A stretch of 64,000 nucleotides of DNA from Torreya grandis (lineage: Eukaryota; Streptophyta; Pinopsida; Cupressales; Taxaceae): positions 3,145,001 through 3,209,000 of the forward strand of contig JARHVA010000158.1 of the NCBI GenBank assembly GCA_037957365.1. Reading direction: 5' to 3'. Both the position numbers and the translations under genes were made by a program. The first letter of the stretch is position 1. The number at the start of each line of letters is the position of its first letter. Under the pieces are notes generated by a model. That model had not been told where the DNA came from. It ran no database searches and saw nothing but the letters and a program-made list of their open reading frames with translations. Positions 23,416 to 36,439 of this stretch are shown piece after piece.

Positions 23416-24770
23416 CCTTGAGAAAGAGATTGAGCAAAGGGAAGTCTAACAATGATTCAGACATGTGTCAACTTGAGAATGGAATAGTTACACTACATTC
23501 TGTAAGATTTTTTCTTTTCAATTATGCCAACAAGATCAAGGTGTTCTAAACTACATTTTTCCATTTGGAAATTCGTTTGGCTACTAGTTGTTCCTTATTA
23601 GCTTGCTGAGCTGTGAAACAATATACCAACTCACTCTGTTGACTTGCCTATTTTTGTTTGCTTGTGCACATATGTTCAGGATTTTGCCATGTGTCACTTT
23701 CATATTTGTTTTCAAGTTCCTACCAAAATCCTTTTAAACTCCAATGGCTATTTTCATAGTTTGAATTTGATGCCCTACAGGATGTCACTCTCCTTTGGGT
23801 ATTTCTTTGGACTTCTTATCCTTAGCACTTGTGTTTTTGACATTCTTTCAAAAAATTTGTCTGAAAGAATTCATTTAAACTCTTCTTCCTTTCTTCTCAT
23901 CTTTTTTGTGGACTCCTTCACTTAGATAATTTCTTCAGACAAAATGTTTGAAGAGATTTGGTCTTTTGGGCCTTTTGACAATCCTTTTCCTTTGTAAACT
24001 TCCTTCAGACAAAAAGTCTAAAGGAATTCTTTCCTTTTGCAAATTGCCCTTCGAGATTTTGGAAATGGTCATCTTCTTTGAAAATTACCTCATTTTTCCT
24101 TAGAAGAGATCTTACCGAAGGGAATAACCCCTTCAAACTTCTTCCCAGTGACCCTTCGACATTATTTTTAAAGTCCACTGCCCTTCAAAATTTTGTGAAA
24201 TGGTCTTTTGAACAATTCAATGAACCCTTAGGCCTTTTAAATGTCTCTTTTTCCCCAAAAAAATCCTTCAAACTTTATGGAATGGTCCTTCAAACTTTTT
24301 GTCACCTACCCTTTGGAAAGAATGAAGTGCCTTTCAGAATTTTGGAATAGTCCACTTGTCCCTCAACCTCAATTCCTTCAAGTTTTTTGTAAGGGACAAT
24401 TTATGTAGACTTTTTTGAAAAGTACCCTTCACAAGAATGAAAATATCCTTTGGCTTGTTGAAAAACATCCCTTCAAACTTTTGGGAATAGTGCAATTTCC
24501 AACGAAAATACCCTTCGAGAAAGTTGCAAGGGTCCTTTTTGGCTTGAAAAGTCCTTCAGAAAAACTATCATGGACCTTCAAAAAAGTTGTGTGGACAATT
24601 TGTCTGAAAGAAAACACTTAGGTAAAAGCTTCAAACAAAAAGTCTGAGAGAATTTGGCAAAACCTCTAAAATAAACACTTGAACAAAACTCAAAAGAAAT
24701 CTTCCTTGAATAAAACCCAAAAGAAATTGAACACTTAGTCAAAATAAAATACTCAAAGGCTTAACAAAAG
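22723..24770 (-). mobile_element. Nested solo LTR, same family as LTR A
   Basis: It starts TGTTGATGCTTGG at 22,723 and matches the start of the 891 LTR in block order (TTGCACCCT, CACAATGG-ATC, GGTGAT-CACCAATAT). Its last kilobase carries the same hairpin family: about 23,931-23,953, 24,002-24,024 and 24,629-24,650. No internal element sequence is attached and coding remnant resumes on the far side, so it is a solo LTR in antisense to its host element. A possible end is CTTAACA at about 24,770. The target-site duplication was not recognised. Confidence 0.6.
23382..23414. repeat. (TA)n microsatellite
   Basis: About 16 TA units. It lies about 675 bases into the solo LTR, the position where LTR A has its AT-rich TATA-like tract. 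Confidence 0.9.
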
Positions 24771-25079
24771 ACCAAAATAAACTGTTTGAAGGAAAGACTA
24801 ATGCATTTGCTACTAATTTTATATGGGATACCTATCTTGAATGAAAGCATCATTACTGAGTCCAACCAAAGACATGGACAGGTGACTGAATGGATAGGAG
24901 TGCCTAATTTTGGCCTAAAAGACCATAATTTGGTCAACATGAAGTCAATTCAAGAAAAATCCAAATGAAAGAGTAAGTGATTGTTGAAGAGGCCATAATT
25001 TTGGTTATATCTACTATTAATGAAGAGAATCATGAGGGTGAGGAAGGAAATGGTAAAGTAGAAAGCCAAGCATCTATAG

Positions 25080-26265
25080 CTCAACTCAACTTACTCTCTC
25101 TCTAAGCATTCCTACAAAAAAACTTCCATTCCTACAAGAAATTTCAAAATTTATCCCTTAACTCCCAAACAAGCTCATGATCTTTTTCATTACCCTCCCA
25201 TCATCTCCCTTATTGAAGAGGGGCCTATTCTATGGAGGATAAATGAAGAAGTTATAGCTGCAAGCAAATTTTAGGGTGAGTGTAGTGAAGATGAAGAAAA
25301 CATGCAATAGGAAGAGATATTTGTTGGAACCCCATCCACTTGATGAAAATAAAGGTAATTTGGACTTTAAATAATTTGGATAAGTTACAACAAAAAGTAA
25401 AGGAGGCATTGAATTTTTTCAAGAGCTCCCTTTTTGGTGTGTTTGAAGACCATGACAAAGAGGCCACACATGATGAAGAGGATATATTTTTAGAACCTCT
25501 TGATGAATTTGAAGAGATTTATGTTGTTAAACTTTAGATAAATACCCCTCATGGTACTTAAAGTGTGCAAGAGAAAGTTGGTCTTGATTTGAAAGATCTT
25601 CATGAGATGGTACAAGCTGAAGTCATGAATGAATTTGAGACATCTCCTATTAAGCAAGAGGTTGACTTTGAGAAGGTTGTTTCCCAATCACAACATGATT
25701 GCACATTTGATATCTTGATAAACCTATTTCTCCACTTGAGAAGGATCAAGATGCCATTCAAGATGATCTCATTCATGTTGATCAAACTACAGAACAAAAG
25801 GATAATTGGCAGCTATACATTGAGTCCCTACAAGAGATTGAAGACCTTTGTAAGGATGCATTGTTCATTGGAGATCATGCTCATAAGAAGGTTGATCAAT
25901 AAACACCTATTGAATACCATGATGTATATTGGATTAAATATTAAAATCTCCTTGATGAGTTTGATGAACTTGCAGCTGATGATAAGAAGGATGAGGCCAC
26001 TCGAGATGCCATAAAAACTCAAGGATAATGCATAGATGAGGTATCACTTGATGATGTTGTAGTTGAAAAGTATCATGGAAAATATCCTAAATTACAAGAT
26101 GGATATGTTTTAATTAGTGACTTGTTTAATTCTGAGTATTTATTTGAAAGTTTGTTAAGAAGATTGCCAACCATAAATCAACTGAGCTCCATCAAACAAA
26201 AGTACAAGAAGCATCTTGTCTTATGTCCTTGTTCATCATGTGAAGTAAGTGATCCCTAAAAAATT
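25080..26265 (+). pseudogene. Anonymous acidic coding remnant, 3' part
   Basis: This continues the coding remnant after the solo LTR. One frame gives PLTPKQAHDLFHYPPIISL then IEEGPILWRINEEV (25,150-25,260). Others give DEEDIFLEPLDEFEE, VGLDLKDLHEMVQAEV, PIKQEVDFEKVV (25,460-25,700), then QEIEDLCKDALFIGDH, LLDEFDELAADDKKDEA, VEKYHGKYPKLQDGYV and LPTINQLSSIKQKY (25,830-26,230). The product was strongly acidic, at least 350 residues, ending after CPCSSCEVSDP. The frame is broken by about ten stops and shifts. I recognise no domain. It lacks RT, protease or integrase signatures. It may be a diverged Gag or an element-specific protein. Confidence 0.45.
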
Positions 26266-27900
26266 CCATTTTATCATAGAGGATGATTATTTAAAGGTTA
26301 GTGGTAGTTAGTTTAGTTTATTCCAAGTGCTATCAAGTACATTAATTTTCTTATGTTTTGTTTTAATAAGTGTTTTCCTAGCACATATGTTTTGAGTTTT
26401 CTTTCCTTATTTTGGAGGAGATACTGTAGTCTTATTTCAGTTTAAGAGTATTTTAGTCATGGATCAGGTATAATAATTATTGTTTCATAATTTAAGAGTT
26501 TTTGAGTCCAAAAGAGATGTCAATGGTCTTGTTCTCAAGCATAGCAGGCATGCTTCCCAGTTGAGTCACCAAAATGTTGATTATTTGACCTCACAGGTCA
26601 AATTATCACCCCTAAAATTTGAAACTTTGTTTTTTAGGACATAATTTAATTATTAAGGCATGAAAAAATCCATTGGATACATTTTACATCAATTTCATTA
26701 GACCTCTCAAGTGATTCTGGCAATTTTAGTACCAAAAAGGCATGTTTTAAGGCCATTCAAGGTGAAATTAAGATTAAAGAATATTAAAGACCTTATTTTT
26801 CCATTAAAATTTCAAATAAGTTATTTATAATAGGTTTTAGGTCTTAAAATTAAGAAATTCAATTTATCTATCATATCGACCTCTTTGGTAGCTCTAGATT
26901 GGTAGTTTTTAGGTGCTCGATATGGATAGAGGAGAGAGATTTAGGAGATAAAAATTTGTATATTGTTAGGGGTCATAGTAATATTTAAATTATTATCATT
27001 TTTTTCATATTTATATCTTATTATTTTAGAATAATTTCTAGGAGTGATCGTAGGTCACTATGGCGTATTCATTCGAGAGGGGTCTCTTCTTGCACCTATT
27101 TCTCTAGCTCTAAAGTATATGGAGAGGAATGCTTTTAAATAATTATTTTAGATTCATGGAGACACTTTTCATGGTGGTTTCATTAGCCAAATCATCTCCT
27201 TGAACTACTTTAATTTGGAATAAGAATGTCTTGGTGTACAAGTTGTTCTAATGGATTCTGATACAAGTTCATGTTTCCTTATCATGGTGATCATTATAAG
27301 AGGTTTTATAATGATTAATAGATCATGTTATCTAACTTAGTTTTTTTTAACTCGTGTTTTCTCTAATTATGTGTTTCTTGTCCATTCTCTTTAAGTGTGC
27401 TTGCTTTTTGGGATATAGTTGTGTTTGAACAGTCCACTAAAGGTTTGACTATCAATTGGGCTCAAATGCTAGTGATAAATCATGTTTCATGATTATAATA
27501 TGGTATTGTATTACTATAAGTGTATAGGTTTGAAGATAAGAGAACATATACACACTCTTTAATAAGATTCATGGTTGTTTCCTTTATAGGCATGTTGTAC
27601 AGACTTTGGAGTGCATGGAAGATGTTTATTGCTCATGGAAAGGATCGATATATCTCTTCACACATTAATATATTTTTGATCACCTAAATGCTATCACTAA
27701 GTGTCTCTAATGGACTAGAGGCTCTGATTCTCAATGCATAGAACATATACATAGAATACTATACTTGCAGTCCATACAAGACCAACCAAGTAAACTGAAG
27801 GAGATAGAATGTTTGTTAACTCTCTGAACATTGAAATGGTGATAGGAATGAAAATGGGAGTATATAGTGGTTTTAAAATGTTGAGAGGTTCAAAAACTGA
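26266..27900 (+). other. Internal region of pol-less element, no gene seen
   Basis: AT-rich non-coding sequence between the coding remnant and the tandem array. Nothing conserved was seen. Confidence 0.4.
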
Positions 27901-30300
27901 AATAATGGTTATTAGTATCCCTAAGCAATCAGGTAGAGACTTACATGCCCTAGGCCTATAGGTCCTTATTTGACACCAAAATCAACATCATTCCAATACA
28001 AAGTAAGCCACATAAAAAGTCAATTTAGGTAGAAGACACAATATCACAATAATCAAAGAATACCTAAGAGACACTAGTTAATTATATTGAGTTAAAGGTC
28101 AAGAACTAGGATGAGAGTCTACAATAACCTACAGTCTGTACAAGTATTTATATGCACCTAGAACCATGGTTCACCTACAGTCATATGCCTGTCATGTGCT
28201 CTATGAATTAATATATTTGAGGGTGAGTTTGTGCTTGTCATACACTTTGAAATCATGGAAGACTAGACCAAAAGAGGTTATCAAAGTGTGAGGTCTAAAA
28301 GAGCCTAAAATGGTCATCTATAGCCAAGTATAACAATCATCCATATCCCTCCTGACCTTCTAAGCATAAGAACATTTATATACAAGGTGAATTAGTAAGA
28401 ATCAAAAATTTATATAATGGCATGAATTGAATACAATAAAAACCTGATGCTATAGACTAAGTAGATAAGCGAAGTAAGGCAAATAGACTTTTCCTCAGTT
28501 CGTACAAGATTGTAAGATGAGTTTAGGATGTTGTAAAACTTAGTATATAAGTTATATGGTCCTGGAGAAGTGATATAAGATGTGTGTAAATATTTTATAG
28601 GTTTTAAAATCTCATATCATTGGATGTGACTCAATTTAATCCTTAAATCAAGTAAATAGGCACTTACAGGCCCCTAATCCTATAGGTCCTCATTTTGGAC
28701 CTAATTAACAATCAAACCAACACAATAATGGTCTAAAAAAAGAGCCTTGATTGTGATACAAGATGAGATTACTCCTAGATCAAGATGAAGAGTATTTAAG
28801 TGTGTTGGAGATACTTAAAACCCATGTACATAGTCAAGTTCCCCTAAATGGCCACCTACAGGCCTGTTATAGGATCAATTCATTTTTTAATCTAAGAAGA
28901 GGGCAAAGTATAATGAAGAGGGGTTTGAAACCTAATTGGGGATTACAAGTAGGATCAAAGTCTATTGGGAGGTTTTTAGCATGAAGATGAAGCTCTAAAT
29001 ACACTAAACATGGTCAACTACCCTAAAATCCCACTTACAACAGTTAATTCATATAGAGCAAGGGCTAGAGGGTTCTCATTTGATAAATTGCATTGGGACT
29101 ATAAAGAGTGTGATATGTGAAGAATATGAAAGAGGTAAGGGGAAGATAGTTCTAATTCCATCAAGCATAGTTTAAGAGTTAAGTCCTAGGCAATTAGGAA
29201 TGCAAAGTTAACCTTAGATTGGCTAGAACCAGTACAAATAGATCAACATAAGTATGAGATGATGGTGATAGTGGTCTAAAATTTAAGAAGGGGGCAGTGT
29301 ATAATGAGGAGTTTAAAACCTAAATAAGAATAAAAATAGGTTCAAGATATTTGAAAAGGGGCTATTTATGATATTATGAGGTTTTTGAACACATTATACA
29401 ATCAACATCATATATGCTACCTAAAGGCCATCTAAAAGATCAGTTCATTCTTTTAGATGAGAATAGATAAGGGTATTGAAGATACTTTGAATCTAATTGT
29501 AAAATTGACCAAGTAAAGGAAATTTTGAAGTTAATTATGTGAGGGTAAGACCTTGAAACACCCAACACATAGTCAAGTAACCCTAATGAGCATCTACAAG
29601 TAGGAACTAGACAATGGGTTGATGCTAAGTCTAAAGAATGAATAAACAGAGGCATATCAGGGATAATTAAACCTAAATGAAAACCTCAAGTAGGTCCATG
29701 ATATTTTGTTAAGAAAATTAAGGTATGAATGAGATTTATAAAACTAACAAAATATAGTCATACCTAAGGGTGCACACATGCCTACTGAAGGATCAATGCA
29801 TTTTTCAAGGTAAAGGGAGAAAATGAGATGTTTTGTAGGGTGTTATGAGCCCAAACTTGAAACCTTAACTGAGGATGAGGATTTTTGAATAGATCAGTGG
29901 TATGTCTATTAATGAGAAAAATTTAAACTCTTATGCATAGTCATGGACCTAGTTTAAAATCTTATACATAGTCATGAGGTTGATTGCCACCTATAGGTTA
30001 TAAAGGGATGGACTGACAAGTTGGTTCAAACTTGAAGCAAAGGGGAAAAGGTGTGTGAAAGAGGATATGAGTGTATTTGAGTATGAATATATGTTAATAT
30101 TCCATTGGGAGGTCAGTATGGTGAATATGAGGTTATTGAATGTCTAACACAATCAAAACTAGCTTAGGACACCCACATGTGACTTATGGAACAAACATGC
30201 CTCACGCCTAACAGTAAGGAACATAGATGTTTGGAGGGGCTTTGAGGATTACCTAAAATATTAAAATAGGCCACAGGATCATGATATAAACAAATAAATA
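27900..30300 (+). repeat. Degenerate tandem array before the 3' LTR
   Basis: The landmark ATAGTCAAGTA-CCCTAA followed by CACCTACAGGCC and ATAGGATCAATTCATT recurs with decay at about 27,940, 28,150, 28,660, 28,825, 29,010, 29,400, 29,565, 29,755, 29,935 and 30,145. Spacing is mostly 165-210 bases. A second shared block is GAAACCTAA-T-G-GGAT-ACAAGTAGG. The position, between coding region and 3' LTR, is where plant gypsy elements commonly carry variable tandem repeats. Confidence 0.55.
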
Positions 30301-30566
30301 AAAATTAGGATTAATCAATCTAAGTTATACTCTTTTATACACAGTCTACCAAATCTAGATAGTCACACACATGAAACAACCCAACTAGTTATGAGAGCAT
30401 TTGGTGTTTTGAGGGCTCTAGAAGAATGATAAAAATATAAATTTTTTTATAGGGGGTTTTAATGAGTGGATTAATATGTCCATGTCCATTTAAAATTAAT
30501 TCAAATAGAGGACATACCTATTGTTTTGTTTTAGACCTTGATCACTCTATTGGCAAGGGGCATTCA

Positions 30567-33250
30567 TGAGACTAGGGCATCTCTTTGAATTTCAAGGGAA
30601 TGAGACAAGTATGTAAGACATAATGGAGGGTAATATAAGTGGAAAAAAGTCATGTAATTTTTAAAAAAACACTTCTAGGGTGCACACACACTTAACTTTC
30701 ACTTCAAGGCCCTTGAGAGCTAGCAAGAAGGTAACAAACCCATAACCCCAAGTACTAGGACTAGTGTACTATGAGCATATAGAGGGGTAAAAAAAATTAA
30801 AATACATGTTTAAATATGTGAATGGATTTTATATAGGTGTATTAACTATTCATAGTAGTGGGAATGACTTCTGAGGCCTAAAAATCAAACTTGACCTCTC
30901 TCTAGCCTAAAAAGAGTGAAATAAGCCACCTGAGGAGCAACTTCAGATGCTCGTACCATATATAAATACTTTTAATATGAATATTTGTGTTTTTAGGTGT
31001 TATATGGGTCCCCTAAAAACAATATTTTGGAATTAGGAGAGAGAGAGGGGCTAGTATTTATGAACAATTATTAAGACCCCAAACAGGTCTTAAACCCTCC
31101 TAAAACCCTATTTATGACCAATTTACAAATAAAGAAATAAAAAACACATATGATGACTTATTTTTATCATAAAAACTATTTTAATTTGTTTATGACTCTA
31201 ATGAGGTTACCCTCATGTATTTTGATGTTGATGTCATTTGTACAAACTGCTCTAAATACCCTATTTTTCATGATTTTTGGTGTTTTTTAGGTGTTCTGAG
31301 AAGGGGACAACTTAAAAATCATGTGATGAGGTAATTTTTGAGTTTTAATAACTAATAAATCTCAAAAAATTTCATGGTAAATTATGTACGTGGCCAAACT
31401 AGGCCCATTTTCTAAGGTAGTCCCAAATAGGCTCAAAATAAGACTAGGAAACAAGGTGGTTTCTTGATTTGCACACTTTGACAAGGTCTCAGAACCCCAA
31501 ATTTGGCATGGAGTATGGTATTTTCATATTTAAAGTTAATAAAATTATTTTTTTTGGTTTCACACATGTGGGATTTCCCAGTATCAAGATTTCTAATTTC
31601 TAGGCTTAAGAGGGCTAATTAGGCCTAATGGAAGAAAAAAATGAAAGCAAAGGAGTACTTACACTTGGATTACGATCATGAATTTTTTTAAATATGTAAG
31701 GGTATAGAGGGTACTAAAAAATGTGCACAAGTTTTCAATTTGGTTGGTAAAATTTTCTAGATAAGGAGCTTTTTAAGTTTTTAAGGTTACAAGGAATGGG
31801 TGCTTTAGCAAGGAAAATGGGCAAATTTGAATATTTTGGGATACTTGATGGATCCAAATGACTTGTTTATATTCATATGTAATTATTATAGTCCATCCAT
31901 GGTGTAAATTTTCCTAGTCCAATGTAAAAACTCAAATTCTCTCTCTTGAGCCTTTTTGCACAAGGAAGAGTCAAGTAAGCAAAACACCAAATGGATGCAT
32001 AAAAACATTTCCAAAGGATTTATTGAGATATATCCTTATTTCCAAGCCAATTTAAGAGTATGAAAAATTTATAGTTTATTGGAGGAATATTTTAAAGGAG
32101 GAAAAGGTCTTGAGAACTCCTAAGAGAACCTTCTCACCTTCCAAGCCTTGTCAAAAGACAAAGTCAAAGATGCTTAAAGAGTCCTAACAACCTCAAATAA
32201 GTCGAGATACCTCATAAATTAAGGAGAGGAATAATTCAAATGAATAATTTAATGTGAATTTATTACCTACTATCAAGGACCAAGGCCTATTTTCAAGGAA
32301 GACACTTCTTGACCAAGTATTTATGAGTATGGAAGCAAATCTAAGATGTTGTATGGGTCAAGGACCAGGAAAAATGATAAATGACTCTTTAAACCTTAAA
32401 TACATATCTCATATCTACTCATAATCCAATTTTTATAATGGGGATGAAAGATATAATCAAGGAATGCTACGTTGGGTTTGAAGAAGGATTAAGAAAATGC
32501 CATATTTCTTAGTTTTGAGGGCTTTTATCTTTCTCTCTCTCTCTTCTCTCTAATTCTCACTATATGTAAGGAAGTTTTTGGAATTTGAAACAATAATTAA
32601 CCTAAGTTTTGGTAAGTCCATCCTCATAAAAACACTTTTACTTTCCTATTTTGAATGAATAAGATAGAATTCATGCCTCCTCAAAGCTTATTTTAGTGTA
32701 TTTTCATGGTTAGTTGATAGATGATAGTGATAGTACATGATTACTCTCATCTTGTCCTTTCCTCTTACATATTTTAAGGTGTTATCTCATCATTATAAGT
32801 TTCATATTGTGGTCTAATAATCTTGTATGTATGACAAATGTGATATCTCTTTAGTGTCCTTGATAGACCTATTGAATAAGCTACCTTAGATCATCCATCA
32901 AACTGAGCCTCTATGTGAAACATTGATGTATAGAGAACTCTCACTTGAGAAGTGAAACTAGGTTTATGTATATATTCAAAATTTTTGGTGTATAAAACAC
33001 AAGTGGAAGTCACATTTTTTGTATCACCCTAGTTAGATAAGTTTTCCTTTTAGTTTACCTTCTTCCCTTTTCTTTTGCAAGATGGTAGTGTAGAGTAGAG
33101 GTCCTAACTGATACATCAAGGGGAATTAGACCTTGGAATATAGAGATTCAATCCACTTATCAGGCCACCCATAACCTAGGATTGTCTCTATGTTACTTTA
33201 GACTATGAAGGCCTGAAACTACCTTCAAAAGGGTATAAGTCTAGTAGTCA
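30567..33250 (+). mobile_element. 3' LTR (2.68 kb) of the pol-less element
   Basis: It starts TGAGACTAGGGCATCTC after the purine tract GGCAAGGGGC and ends CTAGTAGTCA. It is collinear with the 5' LTR; length differs by only 7 bases. The TATA box of the 5' LTR is changed here (ATACATCAAGGGG at about 33,110). Confidence 0.85.
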
Positions 33251-33544
33251 ATAAGAATCTCTGACCCTTTCTTAGACATACACGGACTTAGTTTCTATTT
33301 GAATCCAAAAAAGGAAATAAGAGGTAGGGGGTTTGTAATTTGTCCTATAATTCAAAAGGTACAAGTCCACAATAGCTTTGGGAGCCAAGCTCTTTCCCAT
33401 TTCAAAACTATTATACCTTAAAAAGTTTTTTTTGAAAAATGGCCATGCCATGGGGAAATGCCATTGACCCACTAGCTCTTAGATAGTTGTATGAACTTAC
33501 AAGAGGCTCATAGAAGATCTTCCTTATGTTTTTTGGTGACATAA

Positions 33545-34620
33545 AACACCATTAAAATGAACATATCACTACATTCTTTACCTCATGTGGAATTTTAGGG
33601 GTTGAACATGAAGACGTAATTATGAGATTATTCATGGAAACCCTTAAAGATGGATTTATTACTTGGTTTTATCATCTGGATGCAAGTTATATTACCAACT
33701 ACAATACTATGAAAAATAAATTTGAATCTCATTTCAAATAAGCAAGGATGTGCATGCTTTTATTTCCCAATTGACTCAAATATAAAAGGAGGCTCATGAA
33801 CCCACGCATGACATCATATCCAAATTCCATAGATTATTGAATAAAATTCTTTGAATAACTAAGCCCATAGAATAAAATCAATGTCCAGCTACCAAAATTT
33901 GATTTCTTATTAAGAAGAAATATATTTCCTAATCTAGAGCAATTGATACTCAAACTGAATCTGATATGGTTATGATTGGTAAGTTACAAAGAGATTCTTC
34001 AAAATCTAGGGGACAAGTTTCAAGTCATGAGTCCACCAAATAGCTAATCCAAAAAATAGAAAATCACATTTTTACTTAAAAAAAGTAATTTCCTCAAATA
34101 AAATTATTGTCATCACAACAAGAGATCCCTAGGATAAATTATTTACCAAATACTAATCGACCATGGTTACCTGCTCCTTAACCAAAGCTAGCCATTGAAG
34201 CCACTCTAGTCAATACAATTTTAGAGATAAATGACATTTATGCTTATGACAAGGATGAGCTTGAAATAGAAGATCCAAGTTATCAAGAATATGAAAATGA
34301 AGAACCTAGTGGTGACTCCTGGAATGCTTTTATGGAATATGGGTGTGAAGAGGACAACTATGAATATTTAGTTAGAGATATGAATGGTCAATCCTATGCA
34401 GTGTTTATAAGATCTGAGAGCTTGAATGAAGATGCCAAAAGGAAGCAAAAAGTTGGTAAAGTGAAACAAAATGAGAAAATTATGAGTAACGATGTTCTTA
34501 AAGTATTTCCTACACTTAAAATACTTCCTAGATTTTCTCATCTACAATTTCAAATAAAGACAAAATACCCAAAAGGTAAGGTGGGTATTTCATATCAAAC
34601 TCAAAATTTAGAAAGTTAGA
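33545..34620 (+). pseudogene. Gag remnant of Tat-like element C
   Basis: GVEHEDVIMRLFMETLKDGF then TWFYHLDASYI-NYNTMKNKFESHF (33,598-33,741) follows the order of the retrotransposon gag domain: acidic helix, W-aromatic-x-L, then SI-x-x-W-x-x-x-x-x-F. The N-terminal part and 5' LTR are missing because the element starts only about 300 bases after the 3' LTR of the pol-less element. A 95-codon open stretch at 34,332-34,619 (CEEDNYEYLVRDMNGQSYAV) belongs to the acidic linker between capsid and protease and has no assigned function. Several stops and shifts interrupt the frame. Family is certain and lineage likely. Confidence 0.7.
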
Positions 34621-34940
34621 AGACCAGTGTAGATTTGAAAAATAAGGTGGCTTCAACACTTGAAAGATTTGACACTATGAATTCATTACATAATCCCTCA
34701 TTTGACATATTAAATCATATTAACAAATCTAATATTTATATGTCTCAAGCACAATATTTGAGATCCAATGTAGATCAATTAAATTAGCTATACCATTTCA
34801 TCAAAAGAGGCCTAGCTAATTTAAATAAATCCAATTTCAAAGGGATCCTAATTATACCGTCAATGACTAAACCATTAAATTCAACCATGGTTGTATTTAC
34901 GTCTTCTTCAAGAAAGTAAGAGCTATTTTATATATAATTT

Positions 34941-35285
34941 TTTAAAAAAGGTTTCAAACTGAGCAATTGCATCATTGATATGAGAGATTTAGACAATGTC
35001 ATGCCAACCAAAGTTTTCACACTTTAGGTTCACATGTATGAATAATTTTGGTTATTATTTATCTATGGATACAAATCAAGTCCCATTGGTTGGCCAAATC
35101 AAGAATGCACAAGTTACCCTAGCTTCTTTTCCACATAAAATGATTAAAAGGACAATTCTGGTTACAAACATCCTAATTACATATGGTATGTTATTGGGAA
35201 TAAGTTTTTACAAATAATTGGGTGGTGAAATCTAGATGGACCTATCTCATTCCATGTTTTTAGTCAATAAAACTAAACATAAGTT
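34941..35285 (+). pseudogene. Aspartic protease remnant, element C
   Basis: The protease cuts the polyprotein. CIIDMRDLDNVMP at 34,968 stands where the active-site D-S/T-G-A motif belongs; the first Asp remains but Ser-Gly are lost. Downstream PLVGQIKNAQV, TILVTNILITYGMLLG (the hydrophobic strand plus GMLLG flap-side motif) and EIMDLSHSMFLVNKTKHK complete the domain. The catalytic motif is damaged and stops are present. Confidence 0.7.
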
Positions 35286-35409
35286 ATAACTTGAGTCAAA
35301 ATCTAAGATTACTATATGCAAGTTTTAATACCCAAGGGAAGATATTCTTTATGAATATGCAAGTTTGGGTAATTAAAGATGATGATATCTAAGGTAGAGA
35401 TAGATATGC

Positions 35410-35860
35410 CAGAATTAGTGGAAATTAATTCCAATGATGTTTGGATTCTTGAATTCGATTGAAGTTGTTCATCTATTGGTGTTGGAGTAGGTGTTATTCT
35501 TGTTTCACCAAGAAAGGAAGTTTTCACCTTTTCTTTTAAGTTGCAATTTGAATGTAATAATAACACTATAGAATATGAAGCATTACTTCATGGATTACAT
35601 AAAGCTAAAGAAATGGGAATATGAAACCTGAGGGCACAAGGAGATGCTAAACTCATTTTAAGATAGGTTAGAAATCAATATTAGGTGAAGAGTGACCATT
35701 TGATGCATTGCATGAATAGGGTCTGGGATTGTATTGAGGTGTTTCATGTTTTTTCAATTATGTTTGCTCTAAGAAAGGATAATGCCAAGGCTGATGCACT
35801 TGTCATTTCATCATCTCTTATGATTCCTCCTCCTGAGATTGAACATGATAAATATACTAT
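35410..35860 (+). pseudogene. RNase H-like domain placed before RT, element C
   Basis: RNase H removes RNA from RNA-DNA hybrids. WILEFD (35,444-35,459) then a stop, SIGVGVGVILVSPRKE, NNTIEYEALLHGLHKAKEMG, GDAKLIL and RKDNAKADAL show the D-E-D-D catalytic series in order, with the Gly after the first Asp turned into a stop. This is the plant-type additional RNase H found in Tat elements. A second, retroviral-type RNase H follows RT at 37.2 kb. Here the extra domain precedes RT. Four stops fit CGA-to-TGA or CAG-to-TAG changes. Confidence 0.75.
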
Positions 35861-36439
35861 TGAAATCATGTCTAGGTCGAGTGTGCATGATAACGTTGAT
35901 CATTGGTAGGTTTTTAATAGTGACATAAAATTAATTGTCTTATTAGAAAATTTAGACAATTTCAAGAATTTGTATTTCGAGGGTAACACCTCTGCTTATA
36001 AGGAATCATATGTTCAATAAGATGGGAGCTAAGATAATGATGCCTTTTCCACCAAGACTGAGAAAGGATCTAAAAATATTAATATTGGTGGACATGAAGA
36101 GGTTATTTAGCTTAAGGAAATAAAATCTTGAAAGGTTTGGTTTTAATTGAAGATATATTTGACAAAAATGATAGATATATAAAATGAAAAGTATAGCCTT
36201 AGACTTCAAATTATTTTGAATATGAATAGGTGAACATTAGTACTTCTAAAGAGCCTAGGTATGTTAATATTAGGAAGTGTTGTTCTAAAGAGAAAATAAA
36301 TATATTCTCTTTAAGATATATAAGGATGTGTTTTCTTGGAGTTATTATGACCTAAAACCATTTAGGCCTAAAGAAATGAAACATAACATCCTGCTAAAAC
36401 CAAATACATCACCTTATCGATAAAATTAGAGACACTATA

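Larger units (their letters stand above)
18883..33250 (+). mobile_element. 14.4-kb pol-less LTR retrotransposon (LARD-like)
   Basis: This is a complete LTR-to-LTR element: 5' LTR 18,883-21,573, primer site 21,582, internal 21.6-30.5 kb, purine tract GGCAAGGGG just before the 3' LTR, and 3' LTR 30,567-33,250. The internal region has no protease, RT, RNase H or integrase motifs on either strand. It has only an anonymous coding remnant at 21.8-22.7 and 25.0-26.3 kb, a solo LTR of another family inserted antisense at about 22.7-24.8 kb, and a degenerate tandem array at 27.9-30.3 kb. Elements of this plan are called large retrotransposon derivatives and depend on enzymes of other elements. Element C next door, with a similar primer type expected, is a conceivable donor family, but that is inference. 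Confidence 0.75.

Noticed and set aside
24415..24621. Overlapping ORFs on both strands
   Set aside because: They come from hairpin repeats of the solo LTR.
33272..33472. 66-codon minus ORF as the start of element C
   Set aside because: Wrong strand and no gag content; element C sequence is only recognisable from about 33,545.
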